Notes under the pieces: model-generated
What the model was told of the DNA's origin: nothing
Databases searched by the model: none
The model's input: the letters and a program-made list of their open reading frames with translations, nothing else
DNA from: Georgenia daeguensis
Lineage (GTDB): Bacteria > Actinomycetota > Actinomycetes > Actinomycetales > Actinomycetaceae
Length of the DNA: 64,000 nt
NCBI RefSeq assembly: GCF_039537705.1
Contig: NZ_BAABBA010000015.1
Location: 55,245-119,244 of the forward strand
Direction of reading: 5' to 3'
Part shown: positions 41,204 to 51,365 of the stretch, piece by piece
Numbering within the stretch: position 1 is the first letter of the stretch
Layout: each line of letters opens with the position of its first letter
Position numbers and translations under genes: made by a program

Positions 41204-42496
41204 GTGACCGACGAAGCCGTGAGGACGGACGAGAGCACCCACCCGGTCAGGGAGGGGCACACGCCCCAGATCTCCCTCAAGAAGTGGCAGATCATCGGCC
41301 CCGGCCTCGTCGTGGCAGGGACAGGCGTGGGCGCCGCCGACCTCGTGGCGACCCTGACTGCGGGCTCCCGCTACGGCTACGCGCTCCTCTGGGCGGTCGT
41401 CGTCGGCGTCGTCATGAAGATCGTCCTGGTCGAGGGCGCGGGGCGGTACTCGCTCGCCACCGGCCGCACGATCTTCGAGGGCTGGCGCTCCCTCGGCAGG
41501 TGGACCACCTGGTACTTCGCGCCGTACATCATGCTCTGGGGGCTGATCTACGGGGCCTCGGCGATGACGTCGGCGGCGCTGCCGATCGTGACCCTGTTCC
41601 CGGGCGTCAACCTCGAGCTCACGGCCGCGGCCACCGGCGTCGTCGCCTTCCTGATGGTCTGGTTCGGCCGGTACCGCACGTTCGAGAAGATCGTCAGCGC
41701 GCTCGTGCTGCTCATGATGGTCACCGTCGTCGGCATCTCGACGCTGGCCCTGCCCAACCTGGGCGAGATCGCCCGCGGCCTGATCCCGATGGTGCCGGAC
41801 GGCTCGACGATCTACGTGCTGGGCCTCGCCGGCGGGGTCGGCGGCACCATCACCCTGGCCGCCTACGGCTACTGGCTGCGCGAGAAGGGCTGGGCCAGCG
41901 CCGGGTGGATGAAGGTCATGCGCCTGGACAACACGATCGCCTACGTCGTCACCGGCATCTTCGTCGTCGCGGTCATGATCATGGGCGTCGAGCTGCTCTA
42001 CAGCGCGCAGCTCGCCATCTCCTCGGGCGACAACGGCCTGATCGACCTCTCCGAGATCCTGCGCGACCGCTACGGCGACGTCGTCGGCACCCTGTTCCTC
42101 GTCGGCTTCTGGGCGGCCTCCTTCTCCTCGATCGTCGGCGTGTGGAACGGCGTCTCCCTGATGTTCGCGGACTTCGTCGGCAACCTGAAGAAGCTGCCCC
42201 GCGACCACCCCGACCTGCACACGGGCGGCAAGTACTTCAAGTGGTACGTGCTGTGGCTGACCTTCCCGCCGATGCTGCTGTTCCTGCTCGAGCAGCCGAC
42301 CGGCCTCGTCATCGCCTACGGCGCGCTCGGCGCGCTGTTCATGCCGTTCCTCGCCCTCACGCTGCTGGGCATCCTCAACGGCTCCCGCACGCCCGAGGAG
42401 TGGCGCAACGGCTGGGTCAGCAACGTGCTGATGGGCATCTGCACCCTGCTCTTCGTGGCGCTCGGCGTGAACCAGTTCGTCAACGCGTTCTCCTGA
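41204..42496 (+). CDS. Nramp-related transporter lacking the usual metal-binding motifs
   Basis: A 430-residue membrane protein of the LeuT-fold Nramp superfamily with about 11 helices. The first core helix reads GPGLVVAGTGVGAADLVATL followed by AGSRYGYALLW, which aligns with MntH, but DPGN is replaced by GAAD. The sixth helix has GGTITLAAYGYW in place of the MPH motif. Both motifs coordinate manganese or iron in classical Nramp proteins, so the substrate may be another cation or another solute. GTG 41204 follows GGAG. Divergent from ggt, monocistronic, with a hairpin after the stop. Confidence 0.8.
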   Translation: MTDEAVRTDESTHPVREGHTPQISLKKWQIIGPGLVVAGTGVGAADLVATLTAGSRYGYALLWAVVVGVVMKIVLVEGAGRYSLATGRTIFEGWRSLGRWTTWYFAPYIMLWGLIYGASAMTSAALPIVTLFPGVNLELTAAATGVVAFLMVWFGRYRTFEKIVSALVLLMMVTVVGISTLALPNLGEIARGLIPMVPDGSTIYVLGLAGGVGGTITLAAYGYWLREKGWASAGWMKVMRLDNTIAYVVTGIFVVAVMIMGVELLYSAQLAISSGDNGLIDLSEILRDRYGDVVGTLFLVGFWAASFSSIVGVWNGVSLMFADFVGNLKKLPRDHPDLHTGGKYFKWYVLWLTFPPMLLFLLEQPTGLVIAYGALGALFMPFLALTLLGILNGSRTPEEWRNGWVSNVLMGICTLLFVALGVNQFVNAFS

Positions 42497-42518
42497 CGCC
42501 GGGCCCGTGGTGCCCAAC

Positions 42519-42558
42519 GTCACCGCTCCCGGGCCACCCGGGCTCGCGGAGCGGTGAC
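42519..42558 (+). terminator. nested hairpin after the Nramp-like gene
   Basis: GTCACCGCTCC (42519-42529) pairs with GGAGCGGTGAC (42548-42558); inside are two CCCGGG boxes around CCA. The right arm abuts CAAAAT, the likely -10 of the next gene. Confidence 0.65.
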
Positions 42559-42569
42559 AAAATCGCCCG

Positions 42570-43790
42570 GTGCCCAACCCGTACCGCGACATCCTCGGCC
42601 TGCCCGGGACGCTCGCGTTCTCGGCGGCCGGCCTGCTCGCCCGCTTCCCCGTCTCGATGGTGGCCATCGCCGTCGTCCTGATGCTCTCGAGCATCACCGG
42701 CTCCTACGCCACCGCGGGCACCGTCTCCGCGACCTTCGTCGTCTCGCAGGCCGTCTGCGCCCCGCAGCTGGCCCGGCTCGTGGACCGGCACGGGCAGGCG
42801 CGCGTCATGACGCCGGCCGTGACCCTCTCCGGCCTGGCCCTCGCCGGGCTCGTCGTGGCCGCCGTCGCCGGCGCACCGCTCTGGACCGTCTACGCGTGCG
42901 CCGTCGTCTCGGGCGCCAGCGTCGGGTCCGTCGGCGCCCTGGTCCGGGCGCGCTGGACGCAGGCCGTCCGCACCCCGAAGGACCTGCACCGGGCGTACTC
43001 CTGGGAGTCCGCCCTCGACGAGTCCACCTACGTCCTCGGCCCCGTGATCGCCACGGTCCTGGCCACCTCGGTCACGCCGTGGGCCGGCGTGGCAACGGCC
43101 GCGGTCCTCATCGTGGTGGGCGGGTACGCGTTCCTCGCGCAGCGCGGCACCGAGCCGCCGGCACAGCCACGGCACGAGACCGGCGCGCACCGCGGCTCGG
43201 TGATGCGGTCCGGGGCGCTGGTGGGGATCGTCGTCGTCTTCCTCTTCGTCGGCGGGGTCTTCGGCGCCACCGACGTCGCGGTCGTCGCGTTCACCGCGGA
43301 GCACGGCCGCCCGGCGGCCGCGGGCGTCCTGCTCGGCATCTTCTCCCTCGGGTCGGTGCTCGCGGGCCTGCTCTACGGCGCGCGCACCTGGACCGGCCCG
43401 GCGTGGCGGCGCTTCGTCGCCGGGGTGGCCGTCCTGGCGGGCGGCACCGCGCTGTTCCTGCTGGTCGAGAGCCTCGCCGTCATGGCCGCGGTGATGTTCG
43501 TGACCGGCTTCGCGATCTCCCCCACGATCATCAACGGCAACTCGATGGTCCAGCACCTCGTGGACCGCCGTCGCCTCACCGAGGGCCTGACCTGGCTGAG
43601 CACGGGGATCAACGTGGGCGTGTCGGTCGGCTCCTCGGTGGCCGGGGTGTTCATCGACGACAACGGGTCCGTGGGCGGGTTCACCATGGTGGCCGCCAGC
43701 GGCGGCGTCGCCGTGGTGACCGCCCTCGCCGTCGCCCCGCTCCTGCGGCGCCGGGACCACGGCGACCCGGTCCACCTGCCCGAGAGATGA
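42570..43790 (+). CDS. MFS transporter
   Basis: A 406-residue permease with about 12 helices. Motif A appears as RLVDRHGQARVMTPAV after the second helix, and ESALDESTYVLGPVIATVLA and FAISPTIINGNSMVQHLVDR are typical of an actinobacterial group of drug-type exporters. Substrate unknown. GTG 42570 lacks a ribosome binding site; CAAAAT ends 6 bases before it. It ends 76 bases before the pyruvate oxidase gene. Confidence 0.85.
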   Translation: MPNPYRDILGLPGTLAFSAAGLLARFPVSMVAIAVVLMLSSITGSYATAGTVSATFVVSQAVCAPQLARLVDRHGQARVMTPAVTLSGLALAGLVVAAVAGAPLWTVYACAVVSGASVGSVGALVRARWTQAVRTPKDLHRAYSWESALDESTYVLGPVIATVLATSVTPWAGVATAAVLIVVGGYAFLAQRGTEPPAQPRHETGAHRGSVMRSGALVGIVVVFLFVGGVFGATDVAVVAFTAEHGRPAAAGVLLGIFSLGSVLAGLLYGARTWTGPAWRRFVAGVAVLAGGTALFLLVESLAVMAAVMFVTGFAISPTIINGNSMVQHLVDRRRLTEGLTWLSTGINVGVSVGSSVAGVFIDDNGSVGGFTMVAASGGVAVVTALAVAPLLRRRDHGDPVHLPER

Positions 43791-43866
43791 GGTGGCCGGC
43801 CCGACCTGCGGCCCGGCCGCTCCGCGGGCAGGATCGGACGGACCGCGATCACACCAGGAGGCTGCC

Positions 43867-45609
43867 GTGGCCCGCTCCGTCGCCGAGTTTCTCGTCAACC
43901 AGCTGGTCGCCGCCGGCGTGAGCCGCCTCTACGGCATCGTCGGCGACTCGCTCAACCCCGTCGTCGATGCCGTCCGGCGCACGCCCGGGATCGACTGGGT
44001 GCACGTCCGTCACGAGGAGGCCGCCGCGTTCGCCGCCGCCGCCGAGGCGGAGGTCACCGGACGGCTGACCGCCTGTGCCGGGTCCTGCGGGCCGGGCAAC
44101 CTCCACCTCATCAACGGCCTCTACGACGCGAACCGCTCCCGGCTGCCGGTGCTGGCCATCGCCTCGCACATCCCGAGCGCGCAGATCGGCACGACGTTCT
44201 TCCAGGAGACCCATCCGGACCGTCTCTTCACCGAGGCCTCGGTGTTCTCGGAGATGATCTCCACGGCCAAGCAGGTCCCGCGCGTGACCCGCACCGCGAT
44301 CCAGCACGCCCTGACGGCCCCGGGCGTCGCGGTGCTCACGCTGCCGGGTGACGTCGCGGACCAGGAGGTGCCCGACGACGACGCCCCCATCCTCGTCCCG
44401 GGCGCGTGCCCCGCCCGGGTGGTCCCGAACCGCGAGGACGTCACCGCGCTCGCCGACGCCGTCAACGCGGCCAAGAAGGTCACGCTCTTCGTCGGCGCGG
44501 GCGCCCGCGGCGCGCGCGAGGAGGTCCTCAAGCTGGCCGACCTCGCGGCCGCGCCGGTCGGTCACTCGCTGCGCGGCAAGGAGATCATCCAGTACGACAA
44601 CCGCTTCGACGTCGGCATGTCGGGCCTGCTCGGCTACGGCGCCTGCCAGAGCGCGATGGACGACGCCGACCTCCTGATCCTCGTCGGCACCGACTTCCCG
44701 TACGACTCGTTCCTGCCCGCCGACGTGCCGACCGCCCAGATCGACATCGACGCCTCGCACCTGGGCCGGCGGACCAGGCTGGACCTGCCCGTCCACGGCG
44801 ACGTCGGCGAGACCCTGCGGCTGCTCAACCCGATGCTCACCCGCAAGACCGACCGCAAGTTCGTGCGCGCGATGACCAAGAAGCACGCGAGCCTCATGAC
44901 CCGGGTGGTCGGCGCCTACACGCGGAACGTGGAGAGGACGACGCCGATCCATCCCGAGTACGCCGCCGTCCTGCTGGACGAGGCCGCCGCGGAGGACGCC
45001 GTCTTCACCGTCGACACCGGGATGAACAACGTCTGGGCGGCCCGCTACCTCACGCCCAACGGGCGACGGCGCGTGCTCGGCTCGTTCCTGCACGGGTCCA
45101 TGGCCAACGCCCTGCCGCACGCGATCGGCGCCGCGATGGCCGACCGGTCCCGTCAGGTGGTGGCCCTGGCCGGCGACGGCGGGCTGTCCATGCTGCTCGG
45201 CGAGCTCATCACGGTGCGGGCGTACGACCTGCCGGTCAAGGTGGTCGTCCTCAACAACGCCTCGCTGGGCATGGTCAAGCTCGAGATGCTCGTCGAGGGC
45301 CTCCCCTCCCACGCCACCGACTCCCCGCCGGTGGACTACCGCAACGTGGCGCTGGCCCTGGGCATCCCCGCCGTGCGGGTGGAGGACCCGAAGGACCTGC
45401 GCAAGGCGCTGACCGACGGGCTGGCGCGGCCCGGCCCCGCGCTGATCGAGGTGGTCACCGACGCCAACGCCCTGTCCATCCCGCCCTCGATCTCCTCCGG
45501 CCAGATCCGGGGCTTCGCGACGGCGATGACCAAGGAGATCCTCGGCGGCGGGATGGGTGAGGTCATGGCGATGGCCCGATCGAACCTGCGCAACGTCCCC
45601 CGCCCCTGA
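43867..45609 (+). CDS. poxB: pyruvate oxidase (pyruvate:quinone oxidoreductase)
   Basis: A 580-residue ThDP- and FAD-dependent enzyme. It would oxidise pyruvate to acetate and CO2 and pass electrons to menaquinone at the membrane. The PYR domain has VSRLYGIVGDSLNPVVDAVR and VRHEEAAAFAAAAEA with the ThDP-activating Glu; the PP domain has the GDG-N motif in LAGDGGLSMLLGEL through VVLNNASLG. Length and order fit PoxB of E. coli and Pqo of Corynebacterium. GTG 43867 follows AGGAGG. It lies upstream of the gluconate kinase gene and may support overflow metabolism, but need not be co-regulated. Confidence 0.9.
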   Translation: MARSVAEFLVNQLVAAGVSRLYGIVGDSLNPVVDAVRRTPGIDWVHVRHEEAAAFAAAAEAEVTGRLTACAGSCGPGNLHLINGLYDANRSRLPVLAIASHIPSAQIGTTFFQETHPDRLFTEASVFSEMISTAKQVPRVTRTAIQHALTAPGVAVLTLPGDVADQEVPDDDAPILVPGACPARVVPNREDVTALADAVNAAKKVTLFVGAGARGAREEVLKLADLAAAPVGHSLRGKEIIQYDNRFDVGMSGLLGYGACQSAMDDADLLILVGTDFPYDSFLPADVPTAQIDIDASHLGRRTRLDLPVHGDVGETLRLLNPMLTRKTDRKFVRAMTKKHASLMTRVVGAYTRNVERTTPIHPEYAAVLLDEAAAEDAVFTVDTGMNNVWAARYLTPNGRRRVLGSFLHGSMANALPHAIGAAMADRSRQVVALAGDGGLSMLLGELITVRAYDLPVKVVVLNNASLGMVKLEMLVEGLPSHATDSPPVDYRNVALALGIPAVRVEDPKDLRKALTDGLARPGPALIEVVTDANALSIPPSISSGQIRGFATAMTKEILGGGMGEVMAMARSNLRNVPRP

Positions 45610-45729
45610 CCCGTTGCCCCTGCGGCGTGGGCCGTCTCACTCAGGCAACTGACGGCAAGGCCTCATCGCCGGCCGCGCCGGGTGGCACCGTTGGTGGTAT
45701 TCCTGGCCCGGCCCGACGACGGAGAGATC

Positions 45730-46248
45730 GTGACGACTGACAAGCGCAACCACCTGGTGCTCATGGGCGTCGCCGGGTCCGGCAAGACCACGATCGCCGA
45801 GGAGCTGGTCGAGCGCCTCGGCTGGGTCAGCGCGGAGGCCGACGAGTTCCACTCCCAGGCCAACATCGACAAGATGGCCTCGGGCACGCCGCTGACGGAC
45901 GAGGACCGCTGGCCGTGGCTCGCCTCGATCCGCAGCTGGCTCGACGCGCAGTCCGCGGCCGGGCGCAAGGCCGTGGTCACCTGCTCCGCGCTCAAGCGGG
46001 TGTACCGCGACGTCCTGGAGGGCGAGAGCGACGACGTCTGCTTCGTCCACCTCGGGGGTTCCAAGGACCTGATCGCCGGCCGCATGGCGCAGCGCAAGGG
46101 TCACTTCATGCCGACCTCGCTGCTGGACTCCCAGTTCGACACCCTCGAGCCGCTGGGCGCGGACGAGCCGGGCATCTCCGTGGACATCTCGGGCACGCCG
46201 GACGAGATCGCGGACGACATCATCTCCCGCCTGCAGCTCACCGCCTGA
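45730..46248 (+). CDS. gntK: gluconokinase
   Basis: A 172-residue P-loop kinase that phosphorylates gluconate to 6-phosphogluconate, the entry into the pentose phosphate pathway. HLVLMGVAGSGKTTIAEELV is the Walker A segment, EADEFHSQANIDKMASGTPL and TDEDRWPWLASIRSWLD are hallmark GntK segments, and CSALKRVYRDVL follows. GTG 45730 follows GGAGAG and gives the usual length of about 170; a GTG at 45682 would add 16 atypical residues. First gene of the gluconate cluster. Confidence 0.94.
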   Translation: MTTDKRNHLVLMGVAGSGKTTIAEELVERLGWVSAEADEFHSQANIDKMASGTPLTDEDRWPWLASIRSWLDAQSAAGRKAVVTCSALKRVYRDVLEGESDDVCFVHLGGSKDLIAGRMAQRKGHFMPTSLLDSQFDTLEPLGADEPGISVDISGTPDEIADDIISRLQLTA

Positions 46249-46252
46249 CGGT

Positions 46253-46283
46253 CGGCTCCGCGGGCCCGGGCCCGACGGAGCCG
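46253..46283 (+). terminator. hairpin after gntK
   Basis: CGGCTCCG (46253-46260) pairs with CGGAGCCG (46276-46283), with GGGCCCGGGCCC in the loop adding a second fold. The next gene begins 220 bases later behind TATGGT (46382-46387), a possible promoter of its own. Confidence 0.5.
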
Positions 46284-46502
46284 TCATCATCGACGGCCTC
46301 CCGGCACCGGTGCTGGTCACGCCGTCGACGATCCTGCCTGGCGCGCCGTCTCTCGCCGAGCCGTCTGCCCCGCCCTGCCCTATGGTCCTGGGTGCAGCAC
46401 CAGGGCCCCGCCACGCTCGCACGCCGCCAGGCGCGGTCCCTCAACCGACAGGACGGCCGTCACCCGAGGACGAGTTCGACGGCCCGGCAGGACGGAGACC
46501 TC

Positions 46503-47888
46503 GTGGAGATCGAAGGTTGGAGCCAGACCCTGGGAGCCGGAGCGCTCCTGGGCATCGCAGCCGGGGCCATCGCACTCATCCTGGTCCTGGTCATCGTCTT
46601 CAAGATGCACGCGTTCCTCACGCTGGTGCTGGTCTCGCTGCTCACGGCGTTCGCCACGGGCATCCCGGCCGGCCAGATCGTGCCGACCCTGGTCACCAGC
46701 TTCGGCACCACGCTGGGCAGCGTCGCGCTCCTGATCGGGCTGGGCGCGATGCTCGGCAAGATGGTCGAGCACAGCGGCGGGGCGAGAATCCTCGCCGAGA
46801 AGATGGTCAGTGTCTTCGGGGAGAGACGCGCACCCTTCGGGCTCGGCCTGGCGTCGCTGATCATGGGCTTCCCGATCTTCTTCGACGCCGGCCTCGTGGT
46901 CATGCTGCCGATCATCTTCGCGGTGGCCCGCCGGCTCGGGAACAACGTGCTGCTCTTCGGGATGCCCGCCGCCGCCGCGTTCTCCGTCATGCACGTCTTC
47001 GTGCCGCCGCACCCGGGGCCGGTGGCCGCCACCGAGCTCTACGGCGCGAGCCTCGGCCTGGTGCTGCTGGTCGGCCTCCTCATCGCCTTCCCGCTCTGGT
47101 ACGTCACCGGCTACCTCTGGGGCACCTATGTCGGGCGGCGGTACATCTTCCCCGTGCCGGCTCTGTTCGGCTCCGTCGACGACGACGTCCAGACGAACCC
47201 CCCGGGCGTGGGCACGGTCATCGCGATCCTGCTGCTGCCGCTGCTGCTGATCTTCATGAACACCGGGCTGGACTTCCTCGACGGCGCGGGTGTCGTCGAC
47301 GCGGAGAACGAGACCTGGGTGCAGGTGCTCTCCACGATCGGGTCCGCCCCCGTCGCCCTGCTGATCTCGGTGCTGGTGGCCACGTTCGTGCTCGGCAACC
47401 GCCGGGGCGAGCACGGCACCGCCCTGGAGAAGGTTCTCGACTCCGCCCTCGGGCCGGTCTGCTCCGTCATCCTCATCACCGGCGCGGGCGGCATGTTCGG
47501 TGGCGTCCTGCGGACCTCCGGCATCGGCGACGCGCTGTCCGACTCGCTCGCGGACATCGGCCTGCCGGTGATCGTGGCGGCCTACGTCATCGCGCTGATC
47601 CTTCGGGTCGCCCAGGGCTCGGCCACCGTCGCGCTGGTCACCGCCGCGGGGCTCATGGCCCCGGCGGTGGCCGCGGGCGGCTACACGGTCCTGCAGATCG
47701 TGGCGATCACGCTGGCCACGGCGGCCGGGTCGGTCTTCGCCAGCCACGTCAACGACTCCGGGTTCTGGCTGGTCGGCCGGCTCATGGGCATGGACGTCAA
47801 GACCACGCTGAAGACCTGGACGGTCCAGCAGGCGCTGGAGTCTGTGGTGGGCTTCGCCATCTGCCTCGTCATTTTCTGGATCGGGTGA
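46503..47888 (+). CDS. gntT: gluconate permease, GntP family (copy 1)
   Basis: A 461-residue proton symporter with about 12-14 helices. The conserved GntP segments are present: LVLVIVFKMHAFLTLVLVSL, LGAMLGKMVEHSGGARILAE, MGFPIFFDAGLVVMLPIIF, VPPHPGPVAATELYGASLG and QGSATVALVTAAGLMAPAV. GTG 46503 follows GGAG. It lies between gntK and the FadR-type regulator (convergent). A second copy follows the regulator; the two are near-identical over long blocks. Gluconate is the expected substrate, idonate and ketogluconates are possible. Confidence 0.92.
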   Translation: MEIEGWSQTLGAGALLGIAAGAIALILVLVIVFKMHAFLTLVLVSLLTAFATGIPAGQIVPTLVTSFGTTLGSVALLIGLGAMLGKMVEHSGGARILAEKMVSVFGERRAPFGLGLASLIMGFPIFFDAGLVVMLPIIFAVARRLGNNVLLFGMPAAAAFSVMHVFVPPHPGPVAATELYGASLGLVLLVGLLIAFPLWYVTGYLWGTYVGRRYIFPVPALFGSVDDDVQTNPPGVGTVIAILLLPLLLIFMNTGLDFLDGAGVVDAENETWVQVLSTIGSAPVALLISVLVATFVLGNRRGEHGTALEKVLDSALGPVCSVILITGAGGMFGGVLRTSGIGDALSDSLADIGLPVIVAAYVIALILRVAQGSATVALVTAAGLMAPAVAAGGYTVLQIVAITLATAAGSVFASHVNDSGFWLVGRLMGMDVKTTLKTWTVQQALESVVGFAICLVIFWIG

Positions 47889-47907
47889 GCCCGGGACGTT
47901 CCGCATC

Positions 47908-47941
47908 GGCCGGGCGGGCAGCCGCGCCCGGCCGCCCGGCC
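47908..47941. terminator. hairpin between convergent permease and regulator genes
   Basis: GGCCGGGCGG (47908-47917) pairs with CCGCCCGGCC (47932-47941), 10 bases, loop of 14, in the 88-base gap between the two stops. Confidence 0.6.
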
Positions 47942-47976
47942 GGCAGGTAGTCCGCGCGGCGCCCCGGGACCGGGCG

Positions 47977-48744
47977 TCAGGCCCCGACGTCAGGCCCGGC
48001 GACGCCCGGTGCGGCGGCCCCGGCGTCGGGCGGCGCACCGGCGCGGCGGGAGGGGTCACCGATCTCCAGCCACACCTCCGCCACGACCGCCCGCGACGCC
48101 GCCTCCGCCGTCTCCTCCTGGCCTTCGACGACGGCCCGCGCCACGGCCTCGTGGTCGTCCAGGGACCTCGGCGCCGGCCACGGCGGCGTGAGCCCCAGGC
48201 GTGTACGCCCGGCGAGGACCTCGGCGATCGTCCGCTGCAGGCCGAGGAACATCTCGTTCCCGCTCGCCCGGATCAGCAGGGTGTGGAAGGCGACGTCGGC
48301 CTCGAGGTACTCGGCCGTGTCGCCCAGCCCCTGCTCGCCCAGCTCGCGCAGGCGTCCCGCAAGCCGCACGAGCTGGGCGCCGTGCCCGCCGCCGCGCGCC
48401 TGCGCGGCGAGCCTGGCGGCGGTCGGCTCCACCGCGTGACGCAGCTGGGTCAGGCTGCGCAGCTGGGCGTCCCGGCCCGGGCCGGCCAGGCGCCACCCGA
48501 TCACCCGGGGGTCCAGCACCGACCATCCCGCCACGTCCTGCACGACCACGCCCACCCGCCGTTTGGGCACCACCATGCCGAGGGACTCCAGCACGCGTAC
48601 GGCCTCCCGCACGACGGTGCGCGAGACGCCGAACCGCTGCTCGAGCCGGGCCAGCGTGAGCACGCCGCCGGCGGGGTGCACGCCGGCCGTGATCTCCCGG
48701 CCAAGGGTGTCGAGCAGGTCGCTGTGCAGCACCGGTGCCGCCAT
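47977..48744 (-). CDS. FadR/GntR-family regulator of the gluconate cluster
   Basis: A 255-residue regulator. The winged helix (residues about 10-75) contains LARLEQRFGVSRTVVREAVR and LESLGMVVPKRRVGVVVQ. The C-terminal FCD domain has the ligand/metal-binding layout AEYLEADVAFHTLLIRASGN. ATG 48744 follows GGAGG. It is divergent from the second permease; the gap holds an AAAGATGTGATCTTT palindrome that it probably binds. A matching site precedes the dehydrogenase genes. Gluconate or a ketogluconate is the likely effector. Confidence 0.88.
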   Translation of the reverse strand: MAAPVLHSDLLDTLGREITAGVHPAGGVLTLARLEQRFGVSRTVVREAVRVLESLGMVVPKRRVGVVVQDVAGWSVLDPRVIGWRLAGPGRDAQLRSLTQLRHAVEPTAARLAAQARGGGHGAQLVRLAGRLRELGEQGLGDTAEYLEADVAFHTLLIRASGNEMFLGLQRTIAEVLAGRTRLGLTPPWPAPRSLDDHEAVARAVVEGQEETAEAASRAVVAEVWLEIGDPSRRAGAPPDAGAAAPGVAGPDVGA

Positions 48745-48761
48745 GCCGCCTCCGCGCGGTT

Positions 48762-48791
48762 TTGTCAAAGATGTGATCTTTCTGTAAGGGT
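48762..48791 (+). promoter_or_regulatory. operator and promoter of the second gluconate permease gene
   Basis: AAAGATGTGATCTTT (48767-48781) has perfect 6-base arms around GTG. It lies between a TTGTCA -35 (48762-48767) and an A/T-containing -10 region (TAAGGGT, 48785-48791). Repressor binding would block the promoter. The same pattern occurs at 50382-50396. Confidence 0.7.
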
Positions 48792-48911
48792 ATCGGACAG
48801 AAGCCCCGGCGCGCACCGCGACCACGGCAGGCCGCACAGCCGGCGCCGGTCCGCCCCGTCGGCGGCTCTCCCACGCCGCACCCGGCGGCACCTCTATCGA
48901 TGGAGACACTC

Positions 48912-50288
<1,377 letters not shown>

Positions 50289-50302
50289 GCGCAGCTCGTC
50301 CA

Positions 50303-50363
50303 GCACCGACGCGTCCGTCGGTGCGCAGCAGGAACGGCCGCCGGGCCCCGCGCCCGGCGGCCG
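50303..50363 (+). terminator. tandem hairpins after the second permease gene
   Basis: GCACCGACG (50303-50311)/CGTCGGTGC (50316-50324), then CGGCCGCCGGGC (50335-50346)/GCCCGGCGGCCG (50352-50363), 12 perfect pairs. They precede the next operator/promoter. Confidence 0.7.
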
Positions 50364-50377
50364 TCGCCGTTCGCCCT

Positions 50378-50406
50378 TGCAAAAGGTGTGACCTTTGTGC
50401 GAGGGT
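50378..50406 (+). promoter_or_regulatory. operator and promoter of the ketogluconate/idonate dehydrogenase genes
   Basis: AAAGGTGTGACCTTT (50382-50396) is a perfect palindrome differing from the site at 48767 only by a symmetric base-pair change, so the symmetry is kept. TTGCAA (50378-50383) and GAGGGT (50401-50406) flank it as -35 and -10. Same architecture as the other site, so the same regulator is expected. Confidence 0.7.
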
Positions 50407-50545
50407 CGGTCCGAGGCACAACGAGGCAGGCACAACGTCAGGGACGACGGAGCTGGAAGGCACCGCCGCCCAGGGACCGCCCGGACCCACGACGTCGTGC
50501 CGCCTCGCCGGTGCTCGCCCCTCCCCTCCCCGGCAAGGAACTCAG

Positions 50546-51316
50546 ATGGTCAACTCCCTCTTCGACATCACCGGCAAGCTGGCGTTCGTCACCGGCTCCT
50601 CACGCGGTCTCGGCAACGCGCTCGCCGTCGGCCTGGCCGAGGCGGGCGCCCGGGTGGTGCTGCACGGCCGCGACGCGGCGGCACTGGCCGCGGCGCAGGA
50701 ACGCCTCACGACGATCAGCGGGGAGCAGACACCGGTCGTCACCTTCGACGTCACCGACCAGGCGGCGGTCCGCGACGGCGTGGCCGCCCTGGTCGCCGAG
50801 CACGGCGTCCCCGACGTCCTCGTCAACAACGCCGGCGTCCAGCGCCGCGCGCCGTTCAACGACTTCGACCCCGCCGACTGGGACGACATCGTGGCCGCCA
50901 ACCTCTCCAGCGCGTTCTACGTCTCCCAGCAGATCACGCGCAGCATGGCGGAGCGCGGCTCGGGCAAGGTCATCAACATCGGCTCGGTGCAGTCGATGCT
51001 CGCCCGGCAGACCATCGCCCCGTACTCGGCCACCAAGGGCGGCCTGGTCATGCTGACCAAGGGCATGGCCGCGGACCTCGCACGCTTCAACATCCAGGTC
51101 AACGCCATCTCCCCCGGCTACTTCGCCACCGAGATGAACAAGGCGCTCGTCGAGGACGAGGCGTTCAACGCGTGGGTGATCAACCGGACCCCGGCGCAGC
51201 GGTGGGGCAAGTTCGAAGAGCTCGTCGGCACGCTGGTCTACCTCGCCTCGGACGCCTCGAGCTTCGTCTCCGGCCAGAACATCTTCGTCGACGGCGGTAT
51301 GACCTCCGTCGTCTGA
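50546..51316 (+). CDS. idnO: gluconate 5-dehydrogenase (SDR family)
   Basis: A 256-residue short-chain dehydrogenase that interconverts 5-ketogluconate and gluconate with NAD(P)H. The cofactor motif TGSSRGLG is at residues 16-23, NNAG follows, and the catalytic Ser-Tyr-Lys lie in IGSVQSM and YSATKGG. INRTPAQRWGKFEELVGTLV and a C-terminus FVDGGMTSVV fit the gluconate 5-dehydrogenase/IdnO branch. ATG 50546 follows AAGGAA. Fifty bases before the idonate dehydrogenase gene, probably in one transcript under the FadR-type operator. Confidence 0.85.
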   Translation: MVNSLFDITGKLAFVTGSSRGLGNALAVGLAEAGARVVLHGRDAAALAAAQERLTTISGEQTPVVTFDVTDQAAVRDGVAALVAEHGVPDVLVNNAGVQRRAPFNDFDPADWDDIVAANLSSAFYVSQQITRSMAERGSGKVINIGSVQSMLARQTIAPYSATKGGLVMLTKGMAADLARFNIQVNAISPGYFATEMNKALVEDEAFNAWVINRTPAQRWGKFEELVGTLVYLASDASSFVSGQNIFVDGGMTSVV

Positions 51317-51365
51317 CCGCCACCCGTCAGCGCACCAGAACCACCCCGAACCTGAGAGAAGCGTC

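Noticed and set aside
42554..43921. 455-codon frame overlapping the MFS gene
   Set aside because: Arg-rich frame-shifted reading of the MFS gene, which itself has 12 helices and a proper start.
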